From Nymphaea colorata (taxonomy: Eukaryota; Streptophyta; Magnoliopsida; Nymphaeales; Nymphaeaceae): 64,000 bases of DNA. Below, in pieces: positions 52,495 through 63,760 of the stretch. The position numbers were made by a program, and so were the translations under genes. A model generated the notes under the pieces. That model did no database searches. It was given only the letters and a program-made list of their open reading frames with translations, and had not been told where the DNA came from. The stretch covers positions 12,134,183 through 12,198,182 of the forward strand of contig NC_045148.1 in NCBI RefSeq assembly GCF_008831285.2, in the 5' to 3' direction. Numbering within the stretch: the stretch's first letter is position 1; each line of letters begins with the position of its first letter.

Positions 52495-52661
52495 ATGGTA
52501 TCGGAGCGGTGAACATCTGGGAACCTATGTAATCAATTGGTGCTCTTCTCAACTCCTCTTCTCTCTACTCTCACGTCTGATTTGCTAGGGCAGTCTCTTC
52601 TGCGAGCATGCCTGAGCCCTTTGGGCAGCTTCTTTAGCCCAACCTAGGGTTTCTTAAAACC

Positions 52662-52813
52662 CTAGGTTGATGCACTCTTGAAGTCGTGTGGTGGAACAGC
52701 ATAGTTGAAGTTGGGTTGTGCAGGCAAGTTTCAAAACCTAGGTCGATGCACTCTTGAAGTCGTGTGGTGGAGCAGCACAGTTGAAGTCGTGTCGTGCAGG
52801 CAAGTTTGAATAT
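52662..52813. repeat. 76-bp tandem repeat in the leader of Copia B
   Basis: CTAGGT(T/C)GATGCACTCTTGA starts at 52662 and again at 52738, with a few substitutions between copies. A weaker, partial third copy of the CAGTTGAAGTCG phrase lies near 52850. Confidence 0.85.
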
Positions 52814-53355
52814 TTTTATTGTTGTTGAAGTTGTGCAATGAAGCAACACAGTTGAAGTCGATGTCACGTTGAAAATTCTGAAGTTGTAGATGCCATGCCT
52901 GCAAATAGGTTTTTTTTTTTTTGCTGTCGTTAAAACTGCACAGTTGTTGGTCTTCTTGTTCACGTTTGACTTGAAGAAGTATATATATATATATATACTT
53001 AGAAGATGCTGGCATAATCAGACTTGAGAGTATCTATATCTGAATTACTCCTGATGTGAATGTAAATGACGTGGAGCAGGAAGAGGTTCTTTGTGTTTTT
53101 TGTGGGATGTTGCTGTGACATGGGTGACTATGGAAGTGGTGCTGCATGCATGACCGATGAATTACAAGTTAGGCAGCCTTTTGTGTGTTCAAACTTAAAC
53201 CTGCTGCAAATTTTTTTCTTTTTTTTCGTGGTCTCCTTTTCTATCATACTTCTTCCTGCTGTGTTTCATTATGGCTGACAACAGCAAACCAAACGGTGAC
53301 AAAGAATATAAAGTAGTTGGCAATCCCTTCACTTATGAATCTATGGTCAAGGTAG

Positions 53356-53730
53356 TGTTAAAATATAAATCATTCACCAGCACGTTGAAGAGGAGTCTCT
53401 TAGGATTCCACCTCCTTGTAGAATGTGTTAAGATATTTAATGTCCTTGTAACATGTGAAGAGTCTCCTAGGATTCTATGTTGTAGTTAATATCCTTGTTA
53501 TATGGGAAGTCTCCTAGGATTCTATGTTGTAGTTAATATCCTTGTAATATGTGAAGTCTTTTAGGTTTCTATGATGTAATTAATGTTCTTGGAGCTTGTC
53601 AAATCTCCTAGGATTCTACGATTGGAGACTCTTAGAATTCTGGAAATGGGATTATAAATAGAGGCCGTGCAAACCATTTTGGCTACGGCTTCTTCTCCTC
53701 AGTTTCTTCTTGTTTTCATTCTCTCTCTCC

Positions 53731-53761
<31 letters not shown>

Positions 53762-53823
53762 TCTCTCTCTTCCTGCGTGAGTGCTGTTTTCTGGTTACAG
53801 ATATTGGTGCTAGATTTCTATCA
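53356..53823 (+). repeat. 5' LTR of Copia A
   Basis: 468 bp, TGTTAAAA...TTCTATCA. A TATA box TATAAATA lies at 53653-53660. The U3 contains a 47-bp near-perfect tandem repeat (TCTCCTAGGATTC at 53463 and 53510) with weaker copies on either side. A CT microsatellite lies near 53720-53770. Confidence 0.93.
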
Positions 53824-53837
53824 TGGTATCAGAGCCA
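53824..53837 (+). other. Primer-binding site of Copia A
   Basis: TGGTATCAGAGCCA directly abuts the 5' LTR and is complementary to the 3' end of plant initiator-Met tRNA. Confidence 0.9.
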
Positions 53838-54042
53838 GGTTACGTTATCTCTACCAAATGAAATGCCCAAACAGGTCTGATCTGGTTAGAACTCTTTTCT
53901 CATCTTGTCTCTATCCTGAATTTACTTTTCTCTTGCGCAATTCTTGTTTCTTTTTCTTCTTGCTTACCCAAGGACACATCTTGTTATATCGTGTCTTCTT
54001 TCCCTCTCATCTTCTACCTATATACCATTCCTTTCTGCTGTC

Positions 54043-57000
54043 ATGGAAAACCTTTCGCATTCTGGCATGTCCTCAAGTTTTCTTCCTCATCTTATTACCG
54101 AAAAACTCAACCATGAGAATTATCTGATCTGGAAAAGGCAAATCATGCCTTTCATAAGAAGTCAAGGCCTCTTTGGACATCTCGATGGTTCAACAAAGGC
54201 TCCACCAATATCGTCTTACAGGAAATAAAAAATGAGGCAGGAGAAGTTATTGCTGTTCATGAAGACAACAATCCTGAACATGCTATGTGGATGAGACGTG
54301 ATCAAAGTCTGGTTGCGTATATTTTGTCCACTTTATCTCAACAAGTGTTACTTTCAGTTTCTGATGATTGTACTGCAGAAGAATTATGGGAAACCCTTGC
54401 TGATACCTTTTCCCAAATATCAGAAGCTCGAATTATGTACCTAAAGAAAGAATTTCAGAATTTGAGCAAAGGTTCAACGTCTATCATGGATTATTTGGGG
54501 CGTATTAAGGCCGTCGCAGACAAACTTGCTGCCTCAGGGAATAACATTTCTGATAAGGAAAAGGTGCAGCAAACCTTGAATGGACTTGGGCATGATTATC
54601 ATGCTTTTATTACAGCTCTTGAGGTCCTTCCTGTTCTGCCTTCCTTCAACGAACTACAAGGTAAACTTCTCCAACATGAAATGAATATGAAAAGAGTCAT
54701 TGAAAGGACTGATCAAGGGAACTCCCAAAATGTGTTGGCTATGAATGTAAAGTTTGGTAAGAGCCATGGGAACTCCAACCATGGTGGTCGTGGCATTCTA
54801 CCAACACCACATAACCAAGGTATGTCTCCTTTGGATACTTCAAGAAAAATACTAATTTGTTTTCAGTGCAACAAGAAAGGACACATGAAGGCACAATGTT
54901 GGTTTAATCCTCAAAATAAAAACAAAGGGGTAAGACATGATTATAAACAAGGAGGACAAAGTTCTAAATCCACCGCTGAAGATATGCAACAGCTATTGAT
55001 GACCGCATTCTCAAAGATGACTATAAAGCAAAATGAGCAGGGAGAATGGTTCTTGGATTCAGGTGCAGCTACCCATGTGACAGGAAATACAGGTAAATTG
55101 ACTAACTTATCCCCTCATTACGATAGAAGTTGCATTATAACAGGTGATGGAAAATCTCATCCTATTACACATATTGGAAATGCACATATTCCATTGTCAT
55201 CCTCGTCTCTATCACTGTCTAATGTTGTTCTTGCTCCCAATATAAAAAAGAACATCATATCCATTTCTAAACTCATTGATGATACAAGCTCTTCTGTTGA
55301 ATTCACACCTTCTTCTGTCTATGTCAAGGACCTCCAAACGAAGAAAATGTTCGCTAGAGGGGAGCGTCAAGGGAATATGTACGTCCTCAAGGAATGTCTA
55401 CCCAAGGATTCATCCACTTTTGATACAGGATTGAAGACATTTTCTCTTTCTCATAATGCATCATCAGTGCCAAGTTCTTGCCATTTTCAATCAAAAGTAA
55501 GGGGCCCTAACCAATTTTTGGAGTCTGATTTGTGGCATAGTCGGCTAGGACACTGTGGTCGACATTTCATTGAAAAACTTGTCACAGATAGTCTCATTCC
55601 AAGATCAAGTTTACCTCTTACTTCAAGTGTCAAAAAATGTTCAAGTTGTGGACTTTGTAAGAGTCATGTTTTACCTTTCCATAATATAAATCAAAGGGCT
55701 TCCAAACCTTTTGAAACTATTTTTTTTTATGTATGGGGGCCAACCCCTATTGATTCCATGTCTGGGTCAAGATATTATGTCTTATTCATTGACTCTTATT
55801 CACGTTTCATCTGGATTTACTTCATGAAACACAAATCAGAAGTACCTCACATATTTCGAAACTTCTATGTCATGATTCAAACTAAATTTTCATCCAATGT
55901 GGTGCATTTTCAATGTGATGGAGGGGGAGAATATTCCTCGCTTGATTTTATTGAATTTCTACGTGAAAAAGGGATAACTAGACAAATTTCCTGCCCTTAC
56001 ACACCACAACAAAATGGTGTAGTTGAGAGGAAACATCGACATATAGTTGAAAGCGCCATGAGCATGATGCATGATGCATGATACTAATGTGCCCATTTCC
56101 TTGTGGACTGAAGCCTTCCATACTGCTGTATACATAATAAATTGTTTGCCTATGACAATCTTGATGTCTAAATCGCCATATTTTACACTCTTAGGCAAAC
56201 AACCTAATTACAAGAACTTGAAGGTTTTTGGTTGTGTATGCTATGTTCACGTTGATGCTGCCTTGAGGAACAAGTTTCAAGACAAAGCTATTCAATGTAG
56301 ATTCGTTGGATATGCTGATGAATATAAAAGTTTTCGATACTATGATCCAACAACTAAACGTATCAAAACTTCAAGAAATGTCATTTTTGATGAACATAGT
56401 TTTGATAATACAAATGAAATGCCTATGACCATTGAATCTTATGATCCCTGGATCAGTACACAGTTATTCAATGCAGATCCTGTTATAGAAAATGATGTGC
56501 TTCAAAGTGAAGATTCAGAGAGAGCAATACAACCGTCAAATATGACTCAAAGTGAAAATCAAGAAGATCCAACACAGTCATCAAGTCATTACGAAAACAA
56601 TAATGAAGAACAGAGCAACGATGCACATCGGTATTCGGGTCTTATCTACAGTCGACGACTAAGGGACAAAGATGCTCACAGTGAAGAAGACAACATGCCC
56701 CACCTTAGAAGATCCCAACGCATTCGTCATCCCATTCACAGGTGGGTTAGCTATGATTCTTTATCACTTGATTTTCAGTTATTCATGGCAAAAGTTGGCA
56801 AGGAGGAAGAACCTACTTCATTTGATCAAGCATCAAAATCACATCATTGGAGAAAGGCTATGAAAGAAGAAATGGATGCCTTGCATGAATGTGGAACATG
56901 GGAGATCGTTCCGAGGCCACACGAAAAGAACGTAGTGGGCTCCAAATGGGTATACAAAATTAAATACAAACCTGACGGCAGCATAGAAAGACACAAAGCA

Positions 57001-58369
57001 AGGTTAGTAGCAAAAGAGTTTACACAACAATATGGAGAAGATTATGATGAGACATTCAGCCCTGTGATCAAAATGGGAACAATTCGCGTGATTATATCAT
57101 TGGCAGTTGAATATGGATGGAGACTACATCAAATGGACGTGAAGAATGCTTTTCTTCATGGAGATTTAAGGGAGGAAGTACATATGGAACAACCTCCAGG
57201 ATACACGAAAGGAGACTCTCATGCATGGGTTTGCAAACTAAGAAAATCTATTTATGGACTTAAACAAGCCTCACGTTCGTGGTTTGACAGTTTCTCTTGC
57301 AAGATTCAAGAATGTGGTTTTCGGAGATGTCCTCTAGATCACTCTCTTTTCATTTATCAAAAGGAAAACATATTTACTTTACTTCTTATATATGTTGATG
57401 ATATTGTTATCATAGGCAATTCAGAAAAACACATAGAAGAAGCTAAAGTTTTGATGATGCAAAACTTCAAAATGAAAGAGCTTGGTGATTTACGATTCTT
57501 TCTTGGAGTGGAGATTGATAGGCACAATAATCGCCTTACATTGACACAACAGAAATACACGTTGGATCTGCTGAAAAAGTCAGGTATGTCTGATTGTAAG
57601 CCTGTTGGAACTCCTAGTGTTCTAAATAAAAGACTAAGTGCTCAAGATGGGGAGTTATATGAAGATCCTACGCAATATCGAAGTATTGTTGGGGCACTTC
57701 AATATCTTACATTTACTAGACCAGATATTATATATGTTGTGAATCAAGTATCTCAATTTATGCATTCACCTAGAGATACTCACATGGATGCTGTCAAAAG
57801 AATATTAAGATATCTTAAAGGGACAACAGGAGATGGCTTAGTTTATGGTAAGAGTAAAAATATAACTACTGGACATCAACTTATGACATTCACAGATGCA
57901 GATTGGGCTGGAGATCCCGATCAAAGAAAGTTCATTTCTGGTTTTTGTATTTTCATTGGACGTAATCTTTGTGTCTTGGAGTTGTCGAAAGCAAAAGGCA
58001 GTAGCAAGATCCAGCACTGAAGCTGAATACAGATGCATGGCTGCAGGTACTGCTGAAGTTACATGGGTTAGACATTTGCTAGAAGACATTGGAGAAAAGA
58101 TTAAAACATCAATGTTAATGTGCAATAATCAAAGCGCTATTAACATTGCCTTTAATCCCGTACAACATGGTCGAACAAAGCACATTGAGATTGATCAACA
58201 CTTTGTTAGACAAAAGGTGGAAGACAAGGAGATTCAGCCTATTTATGTTCGTACAGATAAACAAGTTGCAGACTTATTTACAAAAGGATTAACAAAGGAA
58301 CGATTCTGGTTTCTAAAAGGCAAGTTGTACATGGTGCAAAACCATGCACAACTTGAGGGAGGGTGTTAA
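54043..58369 (+). pseudogene. Copia A gag-pol polyprotein, broken by three frameshifts
   Basis: Gag starts at 54043 (MENLSHSGMSS). A one-base shift near 54215-54230 breaks its N-terminal part. The second frame (from about 54230) carries the rest of gag, a zinc knuckle CFQCNKKGHMKAQCW (54858-54902), protease DSGAATH (Asp at 55056), the pre-integrase LWHSRLGH, and integrase with CDGGGEY and QQNGVVERKH. The first integrase Asp, in the usual DVWGP motif, reads YVWGP (TAT at 55728-55730). A 7-bp duplication at about 56065-56080 shifts the frame. The third frame (to about 57985) has reverse transcriptase with YVDD at about 57390-57401, and RNase H DADWAG. A last shift near 57980 precedes SSTEAEY and the end EGGC. 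The stop at 58367-58369 lies inside the 3' LTR, as is usual in Copia elements. Confidence 0.9.
58355..58363 (+). other. Polypurine tract of Copia A
   Basis: GAGGGAGGG abuts the 3' LTR and is also read as the last codons (E-G-G) of the polyprotein. Confidence 0.88.
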
Positions 58370-58726
58370 AATATAAATCCTTCACCAGCACGTTGAAGAG
58401 GAGTCTCTTAGGATTCCACCTCCTTGTAGAATGTGTTAAGACATTTAATGTCCTTGTAACATGTGAAGAGTCTCCTAGGATTCTATGTTGTAGTTAATAT
58501 CCTTGTTATATGGGAAGTCTCCTAGGATTCTATGTTGTAGTTAATATCCTTGTAATATGTGAAGTCTCTTAGGTTTCTATGATGTAATTAATGTCCTTGG
58601 AGCTTGTGAAATCTCCTAGGATTCTACGATTGGAGACTCTTAGAATTCTGGAAATGGGATTATAAATAGAGGCCGTGCAAACCATTTTGGCTACGGCTTC
58701 TTCTCCTCAGTTTCTTCTTGTTTTCA

Positions 58727-58770
<44 letters not shown>

Positions 58771-58827
58771 ATCTTCCTGCGTGAGTGCTGTTTTCTGGTT
58801 ATAGATATTGGTGCTAGATTTCTATCA
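58364..58827 (+). repeat. 3' LTR of Copia A
   Basis: 464 bp, same ends as the 5' LTR, with TATAAATA at 58661-58668. It differs from the 5' LTR by about six base changes and by CT-microsatellite length. Confidence 0.93.
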
Positions 58828-59125
58828 GTTAGATGGACAAAACTATGAATTATGGTCTACATCCCTTATGATGTTTGTCATAAGACATCGAAAGAGGCAT
58901 ATAATTGAAGATGATGAACCTATTGTCAAGTAAAGGAAGTACATGACTGGGAAGAGGACAACAACATTGTTATGTCTTGGATTATGAACAACATCCAACC
59001 ATAGATTGCTTCCACTATTCCGCACTATACCACTATTAAGAAGATGTGGCAATCTTGAGAGGGAGATCGGGATCTATCTCAGTACTTTGTGTTCAGAAAA
59101 CGTTATGTTTTGAGGTTTTCTGTAT

Positions 59126-59366
59126 TGTTGAAACTTTTGTTAGTAGTTCTTTGAATTTTTCAATACTTATTGGACTCTTTATGTAAAGGGTTAAACATAA
59201 CCCTAATTAGTTCTTTTTATTATATTAGAAGTGTGGGAGCCGTAAGAAAATTGATGAGCTCCCTTCTCTCTCTCGTGTCTTCTCTCTTGTTTCTCTTCTC
59301 TACCTTCTCTCAACAGTTCTATCCTCTATGTTTTCATTCTTACAGATTCGACATTGAAGTTCAACA
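59126..59366 (+). repeat. 5' LTR of Copia C
   Basis: 241 bp, TGTTGAAA...GTTCAACA, followed immediately by an iMet-type primer-binding site. The last 111 bp match 63504-63614 at roughly 90% by eye. Confidence 0.85.
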
Positions 59367-59690
59367 TGGTATCAGAGCGGACAGTCTTGGGATCCTGCTG
59401 ACGTCGTTCAAAACCAGCAAGCTCCCTCGTTATCCTCCTTCATCAACATCTGGGTGCCGTCTCTCTCTCTTGACTGAAAAAAAAGAGGTATTTCTCAGCC
59501 TGTCGAGGGTTAGGGTTTTGAACATAAATATGTAAATGTGATAAAAAACCCTAACCCATGTTGATTAAAATCAGTGGTATAGTTTCTAGCTTGTGTAGAC
59601 AGCAGTTGATCTCTCAAAGATAAATATATAAATTATTTTCTGCTGCAACTATACTATTGGTGTGAAGCTGCAGAGATTGTCTTGGTGTTG

Positions 59691-59936
59691 CAGATTTAGT
59701 ATGTTGTCTGTGCTGCCTTTGTGTGCTTGTCGTGGAGTTCCAAAGTGTGCTATGATGTTGCAGAAATAGGGTGTTGCAAGTCAGAAACCTTCTTTGTGTA
59801 TTGTTGCTGTCGACAGATTTAGTATGTTGTCTTTGCTGCCTCTGTATGCTTGTCGTGGAGTTCCAAAGTGTGTTGTGAAGTTGCAGAAATAGGGTGTTGC
59901 AAGTCAAAAATCTTCTTTGTGTATTGTTGCTGTCGC
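59691..59936. repeat. 123-bp tandem repeat in the leader of Copia C
   Basis: CAGATTTAGTATGTTGTCT begins at 59691 and 59814. The two copies differ at a few positions. They lie between the leader and the first recognisable gag codons, where most of gag should be. Confidence 0.85.
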
Positions 59937-59939
59937 AGT

Positions 59940-62900
59940 GGGATTTTGCTGTATTGCGGTCGTCTTGGTCACTTAGAGGATAGGTGCTGGAACAAAGTGG
60001 GTAAACCGAACAAATCTGCGTCCACGACTATGACATCCTCCTCCATACCAGCTTCAAACTCACAGTCCATTAGTATGGTTCCCAAGGTGAATCCCAGTGC
60101 TGCTTCGGTAGATGCCACTTCTCTCAAGTTAACTCTGGCCGAACTTGAATTAATTATGGAGCATCGATCAAATGTTGCACCTTCCACATCATCGGCTTCT
60201 ACTGCTATCACAGATTCAGCATTTTCTGCTGGTAGAACTCCCTCTAATGGTTGTTGGATAATTGACTCTGGAGCGTCTAGACATTTTTGTGGAGATGCTA
60301 GTATTTTGAAAGAAATTTTATCCCTCTCAGTATGTTCGATTAGCTGATGGAAGGCTATCTCTGGTTGAAGGACATGGAGATGTCCGCCTATCACCATCTT
60401 TACATGTTCATGAAGTGCTATATACTCTTGAATTCCAAAAAAACCTGTTGTCTGTAAGCAAAATTACTAAAGAGATGAATTTTCGAGTCATTTTTTATCC
60501 TGACACTTGTGTATTTCAGGACTTATCGACTGGGAGGAAGATTGGTGGAGGCCATGAGAGAGATGGAATCTACTTCTTGGATACATTCGTTAAAGAAGCG
60601 TTGGTTGATTCACCTTCAAGTGCATTCCAATGGCATCTCAAACTTGGTCATCCATCCTTTCATAAACTTCGACAGTTATGTCCTAAGATTTCTTCTTCAA
60701 CCTCCATCGAGTATGAAACTTGTCAACTAGGCAAGCATAGTCGTACATCTTTTCCTTCGAGTCAAAGTCAGTCTAGCCAAAATCTATTTGATTTAGTTCA
60801 TGTTGATGTATGGGGAGCTAGTCGGGTTCCGAGTCGGTTGTCGTCCCGTTATTATCTATCCATTTCTGATGATTTTTCTCGAGTCTCTTGGGTGTTTTTG
60901 ATGAAAGACAGATCTAAAGCTTCTTGTATCTTGAAATCTTTCATCTTGGAAATAAAAACACAATTTAATACTTGTGTCAAGGTTGTTCGCAGTGACAATG
61001 CTCTCGAGTTTAAATCTACTTCCCTACTTGAATTCTACAAATCCCATGGCATTGTGCCACAATTTACATGCCCTCACACATCTCAACAAAATGGTGTAGT
61101 TGAAAGAAAACACCGACTTTTGTTGGAGGTAGCCCGCACTATAATGATTCATTCTCATATGCTTGCCAAATTTTGGGTAGATGCAATCTTAACCGCATGT
61201 TACCTAATAAATAGAATGCCATCCTCTTCAATAGGCAACAAGACACCAATTCAAATCATTTACCCAAATAAGGCCTTGTTCTCTTTACCTCCACCGGTAT
61301 TTGGATGCACATGCTTTGTACATTGACTTGGACCTAATCGAGATAAACTTGCTGCACAAGCAACTAAGTGTGTCTTTGTGGGATACTCTCAAAATAAAAA
61401 AGGGTATCAATGCTTAGATACTATATCTAATCGAGAGTTTGTCAGTGCTGATGTAACCTTCCACGAGTCTTCTCTGTTCTTTGCTGCAAGCACTTCACAT
61501 TCTCAGTTTGAGATGCCCTCCTCTGTTCCACTTCCAATTCCTCCTATTCCACTTGAGTCCATTCCGTTTATATCACCTCCTACTTGTCCAATTCCTCCAT
61601 TCCACGGTTTAAAGACCCTCCTCTTATACATTCAAGAAAGAATCCATCATCTAATGACCTTGCGCCCTCTTGCTCTTGGGAGGTACGTAATTCTAACTTA
61701 CATAATATGCCTGAGTGTTTTATTGATGCTTCTCATCCTGATGATTTACCTATTGCACTACGTAAAGGGATCAAACAATGTACAATTCATCCTTTTTCTA
61801 AATTTGTTAGTACATCTCATTTGGGAAATCATATGTGCAAATTTATTGATGCCTTGTCAGCCACTTCAGTTCCTATATCTCATGAACAAACTCTTTTGGA
61901 CTATAAGTGGTACCAAGCGATGAAAGAGGAGATGGACTCTCTTATATCTCGCCATACTTAGGATCTTGTCGAACCTCCATCTGGGGCAGATATTGTCGGC
62001 TCAAAATGGGTCTTCACTATTGTTAAAATATATTGTAATGGGGAACCGGGTCCATATCTGGACCCGGTCCTATGGGGCACGGGTACCGAGGCTGGCTCGG
62101 TACCCTAGGCAGCACTCTTTCTCTCCCTCCTATATATTCTTCACTTACGTGTAATTGTTGAGTTAAGTGAATATTATTTTCTCTCTCCTAGGGTTGCGGT
62201 TTGCCCCTAGGTCAGAGCTTCCTCGTAGTTTTTCACCTCATTCAGAGGTTTTCCACGTATATCGTGTGTTCTTTCTCTGCTCTCTCCTTGTGGTTCGTGT
62301 TTCTACAACTATCAAGTATAATTCTGACGGTACAGTTGAGCGATACAAGGCACAGTTGGTTGCAAAAGGGTACGCACAGACGTATGGTATTGATTTCTTT
62401 GAAACTTTCTTCCCTGTGGCATGTTTGGATACTATACGACTAATTATATATGTTGTTGTTCATCATGGATGGAATATGTATCAATTAGATGTCAAAAATG
62501 TCTTTCTATATAAGGATTTATCTGAAGTAGTATATATGCAGCAACCGCCAGGTTTTGAGAAACAGGGGGAGTGTACCAAGGTATGTTTATCAAAGAAGGC
62601 TATATACGGTTTGAAGCAGAGTCCTAGAGCATGGTTTAAGAAATTGTCTGATGTTGTATCCAAGCTCGGGTTTCATAGATCTCCTTTAGATCATTCATTG
62701 TTTATAAAAAGGTCCTCATGAGGTATGGTGGTTGTGGTGATATATGTGGATGACACCATTTTAACTGGTGACAACGAGCAAGAAATACAAGATACAAAAG
62801 AGCATCTCCAACAACACTTTGTTACTAAAGATCTTGGTTCTCTACGTTACTTCTTGGAGATAGAAGTAGCAAGAAGTAAAGAAGGTTTAGTTCTTTCCCA

Positions 62901-63500
62901 AAGAAAATATGTTCTTGATTTGCTACAAGAGACAGTATGACTGGAACCAAACCAGAATCTATTCCTATGAGCTCTCGTATTCTGATAAATCTGAACTTGT
63001 GGATAGCAAGTCATATAATCACTGATTGAAAAGCTACTATATGTAACCATAATTCGGCCTGATATATCCTTTGCTGTGGGAAAACTGAGCCAATTTATGG
63101 ACAAGCCAAGAAAAGCACATTGGGATGAAACCATGCTTCTATTGAAATTTCTAAAATGTTCTCCTGGAAAAGGTCTATTATTTAAAAAGGGTTCATCACT
63201 CAGGATCGAAGCTTATTCTGATGCAGATTATGTAGGCTCTATGATGACAGAAAGTCCACTATGGGATTCTGCATTTTTGTTGGAGGCAACTTAGTTTCTT
63301 GGCGAAGTAAAAAACAAGCTGTTGTGGCTCGATCTAGAGCAAAGTTAGAATACCGAGCCATGGCTCAAACTGCAACTGAAATTACTTGGGTGAGAGCTAT
63401 GTTAGAAAAATGCACTGTGACAATAAAGCGACTACTTATATAGCCAATAATCCTGTCTTTCACAAACAGACCAAACATATCCAGGTGGATTGTCACTATA
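59940..63500 (+). pseudogene. Copia C gag-pol remnant
   Basis: The coding part opens in the middle of a gag zinc knuckle (YCGRLGHLEDRCW; the first Cys of the CX2CX4HX4C motif and all upstream gag are missing). It continues with protease DSGASRHF (Asp at 60264-60266), then a frameshift near 60330. The pre-integrase (LLSVSKIT, WHLKLGHPS) and integrase follow with HVDVWG, VVRSDNALEF and QQNGVVERKH, so all three catalytic acidic residues are present. Breaks include an in-frame TGA at 61324-61326, a shift near 61600, a TAG at 61959-61961 in place of a conserved Trp codon, the solo LTR insertion, a TGA near 62719, and a shift near 62935. Reverse transcriptase (IYVDD at about 62740-62754) and RNase H (SKKQAVVARS at about 63310) are recognisable. 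It is non-functional. Confidence 0.85.
62021..62307 (+). mobile_element. Solo LTR inserted in Copia C reverse transcriptase
   Basis: The 287-bp segment TGTTAAAATA...TTTCTACA is flanked by perfect 5-bp repeats ACTAT (62016-62020 and 62308-62312). Reverse transcriptase sequence stops before it (SKWVFT) and resumes after it (KYNSDGTVERYKA) at the matching position. There are no internal sequences, so it is a recombined solo LTR. It resembles the LTR at 63761-64000 in layout and end sequence. Confidence 0.92.
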
Positions 63501-63503
63501 TTA

Positions 63504-63614
63504 GAGCTCTCTTCTCTCTCTCGTGTCTTCTCTCTTGTTCTCTCTTATCTCCTTCTCTCAACAGTTCTATCCTCTACATCTTCATTCTTGTGGATTCGAC
63601 ATTGAAGTTCAACA
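63504..63614 (+). repeat. Truncated 3' LTR of Copia C
   Basis: Only the last 111 bp of the LTR remain (equivalent to 59256-59366). It is joined directly to RNase H codons (VDCHYIR); the polypurine tract and the first 130 bp of the LTR are deleted. GAGCTC occurs at the junction and at the same place in the intact LTR. Confidence 0.85.
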
Positions 63615-63760
63615 CTTTGCATTTGTTAAAGCCACCTATGAGAGATTGAAATCCTTGCGTCCCTTATGCAAATCTTGTTATAAGTCACAATGTTGTACGC
63701 ATCGTACAATAGGGGGCCCTATCGTACGATACACATCGTATCATTTACAAAATACGATAC
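63615..63760. other. Short unidentified spacer with palindromic cluster
   Basis: At 63690-63760 the words GTACGCATCGTAC, GGGGGCCC, TATCGTACGATA and CGATAC occur close together; TATCGTACGATA is a perfect 12-base palindrome. No coding is recognised. Confidence 0.4.

Larger units (their letters stand above)
53356..58827 (+). mobile_element. Copia element A, complete structure, recent insertion
   Basis: The 5472-bp element has two LTRs (53356-53823 and 58364-58827), primer-binding site TGGTATCAGAGCC at 53824, polypurine tract GAGGGAGGG at 58355-58363, and a gag-pol region. The LTRs differ by about six substitutions outside a CT microsatellite, roughly 98-99% identity, so the insertion is young relative to its neighbours. 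Flanking 5-mers are GGTAG (53351-53355) and GTTAG (58828-58832), one mismatch. It sits inside the gag frame of Copia B. Confidence 0.92.
52496..59125 (+). pseudogene. Copia element B: leader and gag fragment, split by element A
   Basis: After the primer-binding site comes a leader with a 76-bp tandem repeat (52662-52813). A gag start ATG at 53271 opens MADNSKPNGDKEYKVVGNPF. The frame is cut at 53355 by element A and resumes at 58828 in the same frame, once one copy of the 5-bp target duplication is allowed for. It continues with QNYELWSTSLMMF, typical of the Copia gag UBN2/DUF4219 region. Several stops follow within 150 bp. Recognisable gag ends near 59100, where element C begins at 59126. 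Pol of B is not in the window. Confidence 0.75.
59126..63614 (+). mobile_element. Copia element C, internally deleted, 3' LTR truncated
   Basis: 5' LTR 59126-59366, primer-binding site TGGTATCAGAGCGG at 59367, decayed gag-pol, and the last 111 bp of a 3' LTR (63504-63614). It carries an inserted solo LTR (62021-62307). No target duplication is visible: the left flank is TGTAT and the right flank CTTTG. Without the solo LTR it spans about 4.2 kb. Confidence 0.85.
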
